Part shown: positions 21,690 through 33,831 of the stretch, piece after piece
How positions within the stretch are numbered: the stretch's first letter is position 1
Layout of the letters: each line of letters begins with the position of its first letter
Source: Acheta domesticus
Lineage: Eukaryota; Arthropoda; Insecta; Orthoptera; Gryllidae
Assembly: GCA_031308135.1 (NCBI GenBank)
Contig: JAHLJT010002630.1
Span: forward strand, 93,366,961-93,430,960
Length of the DNA stretch: 64,000 nucleotides
Direction: 5' to 3'
Translations under genes and position numbers: made by a program
The notes under the pieces: model-generated
Database searches by the model: none
Told to the model about the DNA's origin: nothing
What the model saw: the letters and a program-made list of their open reading frames with translations, nothing else

Positions 21690-22205
21690 GCCGAAAAATT
21701 GAATGACGGCGAAGCGTCTGTCTGTCCGTCCGTCAACAATGCTAAAGGTAGCTAAAGAGTTCAGTCGATTTTCTCCAGAATCGATATTACCTAATTGATC
21801 TAGCTGATGTCGCGGCCCCTTGAATTTGAAACCGATAATTTAATTAATTTTAATTAACACGAAGCCTCTGGAACATTTTCAAAACGTTCAAAGAATGGCT
21901 CCGTCTTTCTTATTAAATTTTGTTGTTGAGAATGTGAAGGACGTTTAAGAGAACGGAGCAGATCTCATGTTCAATAAAAGCTCCGATTTTTTGAAAATTA
22001 CAAAAGTTCAAAATTTTTGGACATCTTTCTACAACCACAATTATGAAGACAGATATTTTTTTCTCTCAATGAAATATGATCCTTAAATATAGATTTGAAA
22101 TAAGGTCATGTACAATTTTTCGAAAATTTGAGTACTTTTCGCGTAATTTTGCGTGAAAGTACGAGCGTAAAAGTACGTGCAGTTTTAGCACTAGTTTCTG
22201 TAGGT
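21690..22205 (+). repeat. Dispersed AT-rich repeat R4, copy 2
   Basis: Collinear with 4550-5250: CTGATGTCGCGGCCCCTTGA, ACGAAGCCTC, AACATTTTCAAAA and GCACTAGTTT occur in the same order. The two copies are strongly diverged. Confidence 0.58.
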
Positions 22206-22242
22206 TGTGGCAAATGAATCCTTCCCGCATCATGTTCTCCTA

Positions 22243-22601
22243 CATAGAGTTGCGATAATCCGAGGTAATTGGACTGATAGTACCTCGCATTTCAAAAAAC
22301 TCGGATTACACGGAAACAAGGAGAATACATTAAGAAATTTTCAACTACAATGTATAACGAAGTCAAATTTAATGAGCAGATACTATTAAAAATATACATA
22401 CTCGTACATACATGACATCACAACAATGAAGCAGACTGACTGTCACTGGCACCGACTGCAGCGCATGTGGTCTTCGACGCAGAGTTGCCAACCCGTCAAT
22501 AACCAGCTCTTGATTATCGCCGCTTGTTTGCCTGTTTGGTGACTTGACACACATCAGACCACCTCCATTGCACGGAATCTCTGATTACCGCGACTCTACT
22601 G
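22243..22601. mobile_element. Pogo/Tigger-like MITE
   Basis: The left end CATAGAGTTGCGATAATCCG and right end (reverse) CAGTAGAGTCGCGGTAATCA fit the pogo/Tigger terminal pattern CAGTAGAGTCGCGGTTATCC, with one base lost on the left. TA precedes the left end, but CA follows the right, so the TSD is imperfect. Non-coding. Confidence 0.68.
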
Positions 22602-22899
22602 CATTGTTATGCGGAGTGATAACCGTCTGATTTCACTGTAGAAGGTTCTCGCTCTAACACAGGAAAGCCGATCATTCTTATATCGTTTTAACAGGTGAGA
22701 ATAAAGCAGTTTCCTTAGGTCTGCGTGAAGGACACTTAGCAACACTAATTCATCCCTGTTCGATGGAAATTAGTACATTCCTTCTCCTGCATTAGTACAT
22801 TTCGCTTTTCTTTACAAAGAAGAAGGGATTTTTACTTTATAAATGAAAATATATGTATTTCTCTTTGGCGGTCCTCGTTAAATTAAAATCACAGCTTAG

Positions 22900-23524
22900 C
22901 CCTCCGGCGGGCGCGTCCCATCATTTCCCATCAGCAGGCGCGTACGGCACTCAGTGCCGCATTTATCACTTCGATTTTCGCGTCAATAGTTATTAATTTT
23001 GTAATTGAATGTGAAGGAAATATTCTTTGTTTATGTTTTTACACATTTTATTTCATAACATCTAAATAAATAACAATATTAATAAGAATCTGATCCATCA
23101 CTCGCACTCTCCGTGTTTTGGTACGTGTTACATGTCGGGGAATGAATACGGTGCAAACGTGTCTTTAACATTTCTTCGGAAACAACGCATTTAAATTTGA
23201 AATAGTAGTTAGTACTCCAAAATCTATCACAAAGCTCAATAACAAAACAGCAATAAGAATTCCAGTGGATAAAATACGCAAATATTATAATTTCATTGAC
23301 AAAGCGCGTGCGGTACGGAGTACCGCAACCGTTGCAGAGTTCGAATTACTAATGAATAACGGCCAATTGGCAGTGTCTAAAATCGTGATTTGAGTGTCAT
23401 CCGGTTGAAAATATAATGAATGAAGAATAACTATGAGCTCAATAGTGCGACACCAGTTATTTACACGAAATCAACAAAAATGTAAGAATGCGGCACTGAG
23501 TGCCGCTACGCGCCCGCCGAAGGG
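22900..23524. mobile_element. PiggyBac-like non-autonomous element
   Basis: Flanked by TTAG (22,896) and TTAA (23,525), with terminal repeats CCCTCCGGCGGGCGCG and CCCTTCGGCGGGCGCG. Just inside both ends sits the palindrome GCGGCACTCAGTGCCGC or its twin, and a variant GCGGTACGGAGTACCGC lies near 23,310. TTAA targets with CCC ends indicate piggyBac. No transposase frame. Confidence 0.8.
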
Positions 23525-23528
23525 TTAA

Positions 23529-24725
23529 TCCAAAATTTCAGTTGTATTTAAACGTTTTCTGTTGCATGTCAAAGGTTAGTCTATTTTCATTAATACTAGA
23601 ATCATGTCAACTGCCATCCGAAACGCTTCCATTTCCTTCTTTCATCAGACTTTTTCTACAATTATTCCCCCCATTTCCTTTGCATTTTTTTAAGCGATTC
23701 ACTCATATTTATATCCTCATTCATTCATATCCAATTTCTTCTGTAAATTTTATAAATGGAATTCGATTTATATCTTCATTTCTGCATTTCTCGAACATTG
23801 TTTATATCGATATATGGTCTAAGAGATGTATTAGAAAGGGGTTAGCCTTGGATAATATTTCGAAGAATTTAATATTTAGATGCTGAAGCCACCTTCAGGG
23901 ACAGAGGCAAATCCAGAAAATATTTTTTGGGAGGGGGTCTCTTTAATTTCCCTTCTTAATTTACTGACTGTTATTATTTTTACATAAAAAGTATATTGAT
24001 GATAGGAAGACGTTTTTTAAATGTGATGCAATCTGTGTAATAATTGTTTTGAATAAAGTGAATAAAATTAGAAGAAGAAAAAAGATTCGGGGTGGGGCAT
24101 GATTTCTCCCGCTGGAATTTGCCAGGGCCTTCGCACGTATCGACGACGTAGCATTTAACCCCACCTTGGAATGTCTGCTGCGCGCCAGCGTGAGAGAGGG
24201 CTTGGCCGTACTTGCTGGCGCGTAATTCTCCCGCGTGCCTAGGGGACACGTCATTTCGCCCTGCTAACGGCTACAATGACAACACAAGCACTCGCCAGAC
24301 AGTTATCATAATTAGAGGAGCGAAAATACTCCTGCGGACTTTCCCTTCTTCTTTTGCATTGTCTGACTATTACCCTCAACGGCTCTTGGCGTGTCATTAG
24401 AATACTGGCAGCACTGCCGGTGTCTTTCGAGATCATTGGGGATGGACCATATCGTCGCTGCACAAGCAAAGTGACGCATACAAATGCTATTGCGCAGGAC
24501 AACAGTTTTAACGTGAAAGGAGTCGTTTATGTCGCGGCCAAAATAGTGTTTTACCCTATATATTGGCTGACTTGTGAACTTCTTTGACCTTTTTTTTAGT
24601 AAAACATAGGCTATTTTCTAAACGTATCTATTCACTTAATTTAAAAATGACGATTTTTTTAGATTTATCTCTCTCCTTCTGCCGCAATGATGGAGATGGC
24701 GAGTTACCCAATCGTGTGGAGCTAA
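23529..24725. other. Spacer, nothing firmly recognised
   Basis: A CAGGGACAGAGGCAAATCCA start near 23,894 could be another terminal repeat, but no partner was found. No coding exon supported. Confidence 0.4.
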
Positions 24726-24727
24726 AT

Positions 24728-25245
24728 AAGTGATTGATTGTCAGTGATTCCAGGCGCGTCAAAGCTTAGGTAATTAGTCCTGTAAGTGTAGTGCACGTTC
24801 TTTTCCCTCGGGAGGTGAGATCTGGCTGAATGGTGGATCCGTCGCCGACCTACTGTCGGCTAGTGGGTTTTCCCAAACTAGGTATCTCCCACCAGCGGGC
24901 ACCGCCTCAGTCGCGACAAGCTCTAAGCTCCCGACCGGTCTCCCTAGTGCATGTTGGTGTGTGTGAGGGGTGAGGTTAGATCAAGGAAGGGGAAGGAAAG
25001 ATCACGCGCGGTCCGTGGCCCATTTCTTAGGGTACTGCTCCGGCATTCGCGTGATTTTATCGGAGAAACTTCGGAAAACTACCGATCAGAGCAGCCGGCC
25101 GCTAGAATTCTCCTCCAAACAGTGACACAACTCGACCTAGCTAGTGTCAAAAATGCCATTGTCGGAACTTAAACTCTAGGATCTCCCAGACAGAGGCACT
25201 GCAGTGATTTCAATTGATGTCCTGTGCCACCTCTCCCGGTGTGTG
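24728..25245 (-). repeat. SINE family 1, near full-length copy
   Basis: Runs from the GATTGATTG tail through the GCGGTCCGTGGCCC and CCGCTAGAATTCTCCTCC blocks to the tRNA-like head in reverse (GGAACTTAAACTCTAGGATC ... GTGCCACCTC). Confidence 0.88.
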
Positions 25246-25344
25246 GAGCTGAAGATGTGAGTGAGGCAGGGTGGGACGGGTCGCGCATGAACTGAGAAAG
25301 GAATGGCTTGCCCGTGCGGTGAAGTTTTTGAGACAGCTCAAAGG

Positions 25345-25830
25345 GGGGATTGATTGATAAGTTGTTTGATGTTTCCGGGCCCAGAAATTACTATGATCCA
25401 GTTAGCGTAGTGAATGTTTTATCTCGGAAGGTGCCGGTGGTTCCTTCCTCGCTGGATGACGAGATCCACCATAGACCTACGTGTCGTCTTGCTTCCACGT
25501 ATCTCCCCCAACGGGAACAAGCGCTGGGCTCCTGATTCGTGTCCCTACATATGCAGTAGTGTAGTGAAAGTCTGTGTGTGTGTGTAATGATGGAGAATAG
25601 GAAAAGGAAGAGGGTGGGATGATCGCGTACATGGTCTTACTTGATCCTGCATTCACTTAATATTGATCAGAGGAACAAAGGGAATGTTTCTGCAGAGAGG
25701 GGTTACATTCGACGCAGCTAATGTCGAAAATCCGCTACCGTCGGGATTCGAACCTCAAATCTCCCTGTTAGAATTGCTGCGGAGACAGCAATGCGACCCT
25801 GAGCTCGACGGAGTACGGAGCTAAACTCAA
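25345..25830 (-). repeat. SINE family 1, diverged copy
   Basis: Tail GATTGATTGATAAG, body CGGTGGTTCCTTCCTCGCTG, and head in reverse with CCGTCGGGATTCGAACCTC. More diverged than its neighbours, hence older. It lies 100 bp after the previous copy in the same orientation. Confidence 0.82.
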
Positions 25831-26684
25831 CCGGTACATTGGGAAAAGAAACACAAATATTACAGATATGAGATGTCAATTTCTGCTAAACCGGGCTTTC
25901 CTACCAGACAAGCGCTCATTAAGAGCGCTTTGCGTTCATTTAATAACTTCTATTCCCCCAAACCCAAAAAAGTCGTATTTTTCGTATTGTGTAATACAAT
26001 GGAATGAACATTAATAGATAACGTAGGGTTGCAAGATAAGTTTCATTATTGGTTTCCAACATTTTCGGTCGGGCGCGTTTTAGGGATCGTTTTGTTAATG
26101 GGATCGTGGAATTATTTTACGCGGCGAAGCGTGATGTATCGTGAGAAAACTTGTGAAGTACTTGTCCTGATAATGCTATCCATTTACGGTTGGATTCATT
26201 GTCAAAACTTCAAAACTAAACCAACAAAGTAAACAAATATAGGTTTTCATCTAAAATATCAAAGTGAACTCACTATTACATACATTATCATATCTGGTAG
26301 ACATCACATTTAGAGATGCAAAAATCACATGACAGGCTTTCTCGCAATAACAAACAAGTTATTCAATTTAAAAACCGCCATATTACAGTTCTCTTCGGGC
26401 TTTTTAAAAAATATGAAATTTACTTATTTTGATATAAAACCAACATGTAGAACGGATGGAAAACGTGACTTGCACGTCATACATTCAGTTCGTTGAACTT
26501 CCTACTCAGCGAGCCAGCAGAACGTCAATGGGGAGCCAGGAACTGTCTTTGCATATCACATCTGTCGGCACACATCACTCGTTACCCGTCAGTCACATGA
26601 ACTGTCCACTATGACTGGTTGCAAGTGCAATGCATTGGAGTCATTCGGTACAGCCGCCAAGTATTAGAATACGAAAAAAAAGAG
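25831..26684. other. Spacer, nothing recognised
   Basis: No feature seen. Confidence 0.45.
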
Positions 26685-27100
26685 GCTTTTAAGTAGTGAA
26701 TATTTTTTTGTACACTAGCATTATAAACGACCTTTCCTCTCGCAAGGAATAGTTCATAAAAGAGTATTTTACGCCACAAATGATGACGTATTAGATTTTA
26801 CGGCATGAATAATTGAGGCATTCAGCCAATCGCAGCGAGAGAAGGGGGGGGGGACGGAACAGCCTACCATCTTTCTCGCACAGATGCCAAATGAACCCGA
26901 GACGTCACAACAAAGTTGTTTCGCAAAGTTAAGTTTGATTCTCTCTTTGTAATGCTGTTATACAAAAAAATAGCGTATGCAACTCGTTTGTAATGTTGAT
27001 TTATGGCATTCGTACAAATTTGAACACGTACTCGTTTGTGAACAATACACGTACTCATGCAATAAAGCTTAACAATATTAACTAACTGCATAAACTACTT
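26685..27100 (+). repeat. Inverted-pair repeat R5, copy 1
   Basis: Its reverse complement matches 29,630-30,060 over about 420 bases: AATGTTAAG(C/T)TTTATTGCATG, AAATTTGTACGAAT, CGCTATTTTTT, GAAACAACTT, TGTGCGAGAAA and a TCTCTCGCTGCGATTG block. The class is unknown. A G11 run is near 26,845. Confidence 0.72.
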
Positions 27101-28060
27101 TTATCATCTTTTGTATTTGATAAAGTAGGAACGGCTGAAAATGCACTGGTGGAGAAATTCTATGTACAATGTTCAATGAAAAATCGACAGGAACTTCAAA
27201 GGAACTCGAAAGGAAAAATACATCTTCGACTTTTGTAATATTTCAATATAAGAACTCCCGAAACGGACCGTCTTGTCCTATAGAGGTCCCGGTAATAAAG
27301 AGGCCAATGCTTAAAAAACCGTTGGCAACACAGAAGATATCGGAATAGTATTTCGAATGAATTAACATTTTCTGCTGATTGTTTTGCGGATGATGGTATT
27401 TTCCGCCTTCTCCATCAATGGAACTGAACTGTGAATTTCTTATGATGTCTCTGTCTAGTGTTTTTACTAATTAATTTTGTACGTTGTAGCAGAATCTGCG
27501 TTGGAGAGGTCTCTTTTCTCCTTCACAACCAGCATACGAGTATTCCGGTGGAGAAAAGCCTAGGATCCAGAAGTGGATTCAGTGAGACTGATGAAGATTC
27601 CTCAACTTCGGACAATAAACAGACGTGCTGAACTAGTACTCGGTTAGTTATTAGACCGACAATTAGCAAACAACATGCGGTCGAAATTTTTAAAGGGAAG
27701 CAACAGCCAAGATTTATAACCAACCGATTCTCTTATTCGTGTTATCGAATGTGCCGTGTGTCGTTCAATACTTTTCGTAATATCGTCTTCTCATAAGAAA
27801 TATAATATAAATTAGAAATTCCATTTCTTGACACAAGTATACTCCTACGCCATGTTAGCTCCGATTCATTTGTTTCGATTGTTCTTAACAGACGGTGGTC
27901 CTTTATAGGTATTAACATACCTAGTAATGTTATGAGTGCTATTACTGCAGAGGTCAAAAATTAAAAGTCGAGGCGGAGCGTAGCGGAGCTGCAATAGTAA
28001 ATAAATGAATTCTGTTGCTGCTGCACGTTTGTACAATATTGTGGGGTGTTGCTTACGATT
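27101..28060. other. Spacer, nothing recognised
   Basis: No supported feature. Confidence 0.45.
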
Positions 28061-28062
28061 TA

Positions 28063-28555
28063 CAGTGGGACTTTGATTATCCGAACTAATAGGGACCAGA
28101 TATAGTTCGGATATTCGATAATTCGGATAACCCAATATAAAAATGCAAAGTGTACGTAAACGCTGTATGTATAAAGTTTCTTTAAGAGAACTTACCATTA
28201 AAATACTGCATTGCACATACAAAATCCTGTAGATAATAAACACTGGCATACTACAGCTCATAGTACCTTATTTCTTAAATCGCTGATTTTTCATTGCTGA
28301 AATGAAGATTTCGATCTTCGTTATTGTGGGATTTATCAAAGTTAACTGAAGTCGGCTGATTGATTATAGTACAGCACCTCATTAATAATTTATCACTGTC
28401 AATCATACGGGAATCATTCTCAATATTCAGTATTACAAAAGAAAATGAATACGTATAGTATACGGCACTTAATTTAAAACAATATTCAGAGACAATATGA
28501 GTTGGGATATAGGAGGTTCCGGATGATTGACGCTCGAATAATCGACGTCCTACTG
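28063..28555. mobile_element. Pogo/Tigger-like non-autonomous element, 493 bp
   Basis: Flanked by TA on both sides (28,061 and 28,556). The left end is CAGTGGGACTTTGATTATCC followed by GAACTAATAGGGACC, a typical Tigger terminus. The right end in reverse is CAGTAGGACGTCGATTATTC. A subterminal TTCGGATATTCGATAATTC repeat is present. No transposase. Confidence 0.87.
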
Positions 28556-28557
28556 TA

Positions 28558-29629
28558 TCTGTTTAAACATTATTAGTACACCGTGGTTTGAGAAATATGT
28601 ACACAAATTCTTCTGTATCTGAAGAAATTTTGGGCGCACTTGCAGAAGCCACACGGACAATTTAAAAGCACGATATTTTTTTTAATACCGTCATTGTGTT
28701 TACATGTCAAAACTGGTCTGGAAAGACCAACTATCAACTTTTCTTTGATAAATCTTAATCCTAAACTGCATATGAGCTAAATTCAGTCAAATGACATCCT
28801 TTAGTTAGTTCGGTTGTTTAAACTAGGCACAATCACTTGCACAATGTTCTGCTATGATAACACTACACAAGTTCAAATGGTTTGGTCCTCTTCAATCTTT
28901 GGAACGGGTGTTGGTTTTCCAGCAGTTGAAGAATAAAGCACGATATGAAAAGGTCTATAAGGAATTTAAGGCATGGCACATTAAAGTTACGTAGACGTGA
29001 TTACAGAAGATGTAATGCTTACTTATTTTAAGAACATGGTAAGCTAATTTACACTTATTCCTTTTATAAAGACAAACCCCTTTTTCTCACGCTTTATTTT
29101 ACAAAGTCACAGGTAAATTAGGCACCCCGTTAAGGATTTATTATTCAATACTTATATATACATTCACACCGCCAGTAAATATGTTTACTGGAGAAGAGTT
29201 CGATTTGGTGAAATGTCAGGAAAATTATGTTAATTTACCTAATATACACGTTCTAATTGTACTATTAATAACTCTACATTTAAAAATAATTATCCCAAGA
29301 ACTAATATGAGTTATTTTATTTTGATTTGTTTGAATCTTGTTTGTTTTGTACATTGCCATTTTTTTCTTAATAAACAGTTCACTTGCGATGAATCGCTTT
29401 TTTTTTACGTTGCTAAGGATGAAATCTCTTTGCTAAGGACGTTAAATTTCTTAACATACAGGTAGGTACAAGTGCACTTAACAAACCTGTAGGGCTGTAT
29501 GTTAACAGGGGTTAAAGACGGGTGTGACCGATAAAATCAGTAACGGACGTCGGCCGCTAAGATCCTTTTTGCTCTTCTGGTTGCTTTAAGTTGATAATAA
29601 CAAACCAGTATTACGAAATAGTAGATTAT
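28558..29629. other. AT-rich spacer, nothing recognised
   Basis: The 94-codon frame at 29,181 is hydrophobic and AT-driven, with no recognised similarity. Confidence 0.45.
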
Positions 29630-30060
29630 AATGTTTTATAATGTTTAGTTAATAATGTTAAGTTTTATTGCATGAGTACATGTTTTGAAAGTGAGCGACG
29701 TTAGGAGTGAATTTTCAAATTTGTACGAATACAATAAAGCAACATTATAAAAGAGTTACACACGCTATTTTTTGCGTAACGGCATTATAAATTTACAAGA
29801 GAATCAACCTTAATTTTGTGAAACAACTTCCTTGTGATGTCTAGGATATTTGACATTTGTGCGAGAAAATGGTGTCGGCTGCTCTGTTTACCCCAAACTC
29901 TCCGCGATTCTCTCGCTGCGATTGCCTGATTGTATGATGACGCAATAATTCGTGCCGTAAAATGCTAATAACGTCATTATTTGTGCCGTAATATGTCTTT
30001 TTTTGAACGATTTCTTGCAAACAGAAGAAGTCGGTTATAATGCTGGTACACAATAAAATA
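29630..30060 (-). repeat. Inverted-pair repeat R5, copy 2
   Basis: Reverse-complement partner of 26,685-27,100, with the same blocks in mirrored order. The two copies are 2.5 kb apart and could pair. Confidence 0.72.
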
Positions 30061-31079
30061 GATTTTTTGCATGTTTGATTAAGGTAGATTAAGTAAGCCT
30101 GTGTTGTGTGAGTGAACGACGCAGGGACTGATAGCTACGACTAAATACTTGGACCAGCGGATTAAGTCCTGTCAAAGACATGAGTGTTTTTACCACGTTT
30201 GTGACATGACTGCCTTTATTACATAGCCGCATATCTTAACTGTATAATTCCGTTCAAAATCTTTTATTTACCATTATTATTCGTACTTAAAGATCATCCT
30301 TCCAGACAAACCATCACTGTGATGGGAACGGGAGATTAGAAAGAAGTAGAGCTCTTCTCTCGGATATTAAAGATTTTATTTTATTGTGATCCTTCTACAC
30401 TCGGACATTGAAGAGCTTATTTTGAAGTCTTTCTATTGCCGTTTGTTTTCTAGTTTTACGTATAAATATATTCTTACGTATCAATTATATATTTTTCCTT
30501 CATCATGCTGCAAGATGTGTTTCAAAGTGTTGTTTCTCCAATGGTAAGAAGTTTCGGGAACCCACTGAATCCTATCTTAAACTCTAGGGCTGAATTTGAA
30601 TAGTTTTTATTTCTAGAAAATTCTTTGTGGGAGTGACTAGAAATAAGATCTTCAAAAGCAATCATAATGGCTTCTGGTCATGACCCCTCCTCTATTATGT
30701 TTTTCTTCCAGGTTCCTTGATCCTTTGAGAAAATGCTGATATGGCTCCTTTTTTGACAAAATAATACAAATCAAATCAGTATCAAACCTGTAGTTCCTTT
30801 AACGATGAAAATACTTTTGTATCGCACGAGACGGAAAATGTCTGCTTCCTAAATGTTTGCTAATCACACTTTCTTGCAACTTTTATATATTAGTATCAGT
30901 CATCTATTTGCGTACTAGGGTAATAATTCTGGAGCTCAAGAAAGAGAGCGTAAATTATAGGCCTCCCCGTACGCCATATACAGTTCAATCTGTTTTTCGT
31001 CAATTATAAATCAATCAAATCATTCATCATTGTCTTCCACAGTCTATTTTAGGCGCCTCAACCGCCTTGTTCCGTCGCT
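30061..31079. other. Spacer, nothing recognised
   Basis: No feature seen. Confidence 0.45.
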
Positions 31080-31412
31080 TTAACCCTTTCAATCCCGAAT
31101 TATTTATTATGAAGAAACAAAATATTTCAGGCATAAATTGATAAAGTGGAACATCAGAAGACTTAAAAACAAGTTGTTAACATTTTGCACTCATTCGTTT
31201 ATTTTTCATGAATGTTTGCCATTTGGTTACAGTGAACACACAAGGAATTTAGAATATTATGTTGTTCGAGAAATAAATACCATAGAACCAGCCCTTTTTT
31301 GTTGAGTGAATTATAAAATCAGTTCTTTGAGTTTGTAATATAGAGACTCTGCAGTGTCGTGATCGACATTTGAACGCGCACCAAAGAGAAAACAACTTCA
31401 GAATTTTGATTC

Positions 31413-31556
31413 CAATTGGGGCTTTTATTCATGCAAAAAGCTATCCGGACATTAATCATGCTATATCCTTCTTTGTGAAAAGACAGTATAGTATAGATTA
31501 TAGGATGACCAGTGATATGTACGAATAGCTTTTTGCATGAATAAAAGCCTCAGTTG
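31413..31556. mobile_element. MITE with ~28-bp inverted ends
   Basis: CAATTGGGGCTTTTATTCATG continues to AAAAAGCTAT, and is mirrored by ATAGCTTTTTGCATGAATAAAAGCCTCAGTTG at the right. Non-coding and nested in the piggyBac-like element. Superfamily unassigned. Confidence 0.75.
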
Positions 31557-31611
31557 TCTATAAAAGTGAAGCTTTATACGGAATCAAATATATACCAAAC
31601 AAAATTTCCTA

Positions 31612-31831
31612 AAGTGCGATTTTTCTAACTCTGCCTCTCGAGTCCCAATGGCCACGATGGAAAAAGTCACTGCATTTTGCGTCTTTCAAAGTCGCATGAA
31701 CGCAAGCACTGCTTGATACGGTCGCGACCATGCGATATCTAGCGGCTCGACTGAGAAAGACGCCAAAATAGCGGGAATATTCCATCGTGAAGACGGGCCT
31801 TGAGGGGGCAGCTTTACGAAAATCGCAGTTT
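31612..31831. mobile_element. Hairpin MITE family H, copy 1
   Basis: A near-palindromic element: AAGTGCGATTTTTCTAACTC ... CACGATGGAA ... TCGCATGAACGC ... TGATACGGTCGCGACCATGC ... GAATATTCCATCGTG ... AAAATCGCAGTTTAG. It shares the inner and outer arms with the copies at 47,956, 51,426 and 58,931. Confidence 0.8.
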
Positions 31832-32014
31832 AGAATTCAAATTAACTCCAGAAATTCACAGAACAAACAAGATTCTATGATCTATTAGTTAAATGCAAAA
31901 CGTCACAGAAATTGCATAGAAATAGCAGTTATTGGTTAAAATTATATTCAGGCGACATAATCAAACCAAGAAAGTGATGTAGCCGTATGTCTACAGTAGG
32001 ACTGAAAGAGTTAA

Positions 32015-32208
32015 AGAGCGAGGCCCCATAACCTGCCCCACGTGCGTCCCGCTGGGTCGGTCACGGTTCGGTGGGGGCGCTCCGCCTCAACGGTTGGGCG
32101 CAGACCAACACAAACACGCGCGTGCCGGCGCGGCGCGCAGGTAGAGAGGCAGGGCGGGCCCCTCGGGGTTCTCCACTGACGAGGCCGCGACGGCTCGGCT
32201 GCGCCCTT
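32015..32208. other. GC-rich unexplained block
   Basis: A CpG-rich stretch (GGCGCGGCGCGCAGG and similar) between a piggyBac-like element and a SINE. An open frame covers it on the minus strand, but no domain is recognised. Confidence 0.3.
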
Positions 32209-32212
32209 CACT

Positions 32213-32439
32213 TAATGATTGATTACCGAACGAAGTGACTCAGTATGTGGCGCGCTGGATTCGCAATCGGGAGGTCCGCATTCGATCCCCGGGCACGGGT
32301 CGTTCTGATCGGGGTTTTTCGTGGCTTCCCTTCGTCATGAGGCGAATGGTGGGAAGGTTAAAAAAATCCCACGAATACCTCCCACTATCCCACCTCCTAT
32401 CATTCTAGTCCTCTTACCACTGGTCATCACACTACCACT

Positions 32440-32445
<6 letters not shown>
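32213..32445 (+). repeat. SINE family 5 (tRNA-derived)
   Basis: Head CGAAGTGACTCAGTATGTGG (A box) to CCGCATTCGATCCCCGGG (B-box-like). The body has TCGTGGCTTCCCTTCGTCAT and GAGGCGAATGGTGGGA, then (AAT)n. The body module resembles families 1 and 3. Confidence 0.78.

Positions 32446-32485
<40 letters not shown>
32441..32485. repeat. (AAT)n microsatellite
   Basis: About 14 AAT units at the 3' side of the SINE, probably its expanded tail. Confidence 0.95.
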
Positions 32486-32489
<4 letters not shown>

Positions 32490-32705
32490 AACAACAACAA
32501 CAATAATTCCACTGCTGGCGGACAAAGCTGCTCACGTCCGTGGTCTACCACACGTGTCCCCAGGGTAACGCTAAATGAGCTACCTACTCGTTTGATCATT
32601 CTGAACCTGTGAATCCCCACACACGCTGACGGAAACTGCACATCTATACTGGTCAGCGCGTCACCAAATGGCTAACATGGTTGGGCGTTGGAAAATAAAC
32701 AAATA

Positions 32706-33420
32706 AACTTAATGATTGATTAGTGTTTCCGGAAGGTCATCAGCTAAGGCAGGGGGGCCGTGCCGGAGGGGCCCCCAATGTTCAAGGGCCTCCGACAGTT
32801 CTTAGAAAAGTGTTAATACTAATGTTTCAAAAAATAAAATAAAAAAGTGATGTACGATTACTCTAAACGCAAAAAATTGCATAACGAAGTGTTGCGTAAA
32901 ATTAGATAACATTTATAACATGAAATGTGGCTGGTTCATGCGTTTCAAATTTTGTATCGTATATCAATTATAACATCAATTCAATAAAATATCAAAAATT
33001 ATTAAATTTGTAGTATTTTTAATGCAATTATAAATATGTTATTCTTACTTATATGTCCATATATGTTTACCTTTTTGTTTGAATAATGTAAAATTGAAAC
33101 ACTGTGGAATAGTTTCAAAATATTAAAAAAATACAAAATACAATGTGAATTGATAGGATTTTCTTTATATTTCAGCATCGAAATTTGCTGGGGGTGGGGG
33201 TGATTGGTGAAAGTAAGAATAGGGAGCCCCCAAATTAACCCAGGTGCAAGGGTCCCCATTGATGTTAATACGGCCCTGTGATAAGGTCATTAGTCCCGTA
33301 CGAGCAGTGCCTATTTTATCGAGGGAGGTGGCGGTGGCCCCCCCCCCCTGGATGGTGGTCAACTTCCGGGTATTTTTCCGAACCAGGTATCTACCCTACC
33401 AGGGCCAGGAGGGGTAGTGA
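32706..33420 (-). repeat. SINE family 1, partial, split by a hAT element
   Basis: The tail side (AATGATTGATTAGTG ... GTCATCAGCTAAGG) lies left of the insertion, and TCATTAGTCCCGTACGAG ... GAGGGAGGTGGCGGTGGCC lies to the right. The head half is missing after 33,420. Confidence 0.78.
32750..33278. mobile_element. hAT-like element inserted in a SINE, 529 bp
   Basis: The ends are CAGGGGGGCCGTGCCGG and, in reverse, CAGGGCCGTATTAACATC. Imperfect 8-bp duplications AGCTAAGG and TGATAAGG (6/8) flank it. Removing it restores the SINE sequence CAGCTAAGGTCATTAGTCCC. Non-coding. Confidence 0.75.
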
Positions 33421-33830
33421 AATGTCGTAGGAATTTATATTCATAATAACGTCACAAAAATGTGCATTGACAGAAGAAATCGTGTACCTCAACAGACAGT
33501 TTCTTCCCTTTTAATCGTCCCTTTCAGATTGACAGTCCAGCGGAAAAACACGGCAATGCTAGGAATGTGCAGGTACATACTTTGACACAATGGTTGTTCT
33601 CTCAATCTAAACTTAGGATGCATTTTGAGAGGTCTGACTCATCCGCACAATTTACGACTCCTGCACACGTCATCGGACGTCGTTAAAATCCGCTACTCTC
33701 CGGACTTTTCCGGACCTCTGATAACGTAATCGCTAGACACAGATCGCTGAGGGATTGACCTATGATGGAGAGAGACGAGGTTCACGAGTGAACCGTTAGA
33801 GTGCGTAGGTGAAAGCAGAAAACGATGCTC
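33421..33830. other. Spacer, nothing recognised
   Basis: No feature seen. Confidence 0.45.
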
Positions 33831-33831
33831 T

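Larger units (their letters stand above)
31084..32010. mobile_element. PiggyBac-like element hosting two nested MITEs
   Basis: TTAA at 31,080-31,083 and 32,011-32,014. The terminal repeats are CCCTTTCAATCCCG and, in reverse, CTCTTTCAGTCCTAC. The interior carries the MITEs at 31,413 and 31,612, inserted later. No transposase. Confidence 0.75.

Noticed and set aside
29181..29465. 94-codon hydrophobic frame that could look like a membrane protein
   Set aside because: It follows from AT-rich composition (Ile, Leu, Phe, Asn) with no conserved motif.
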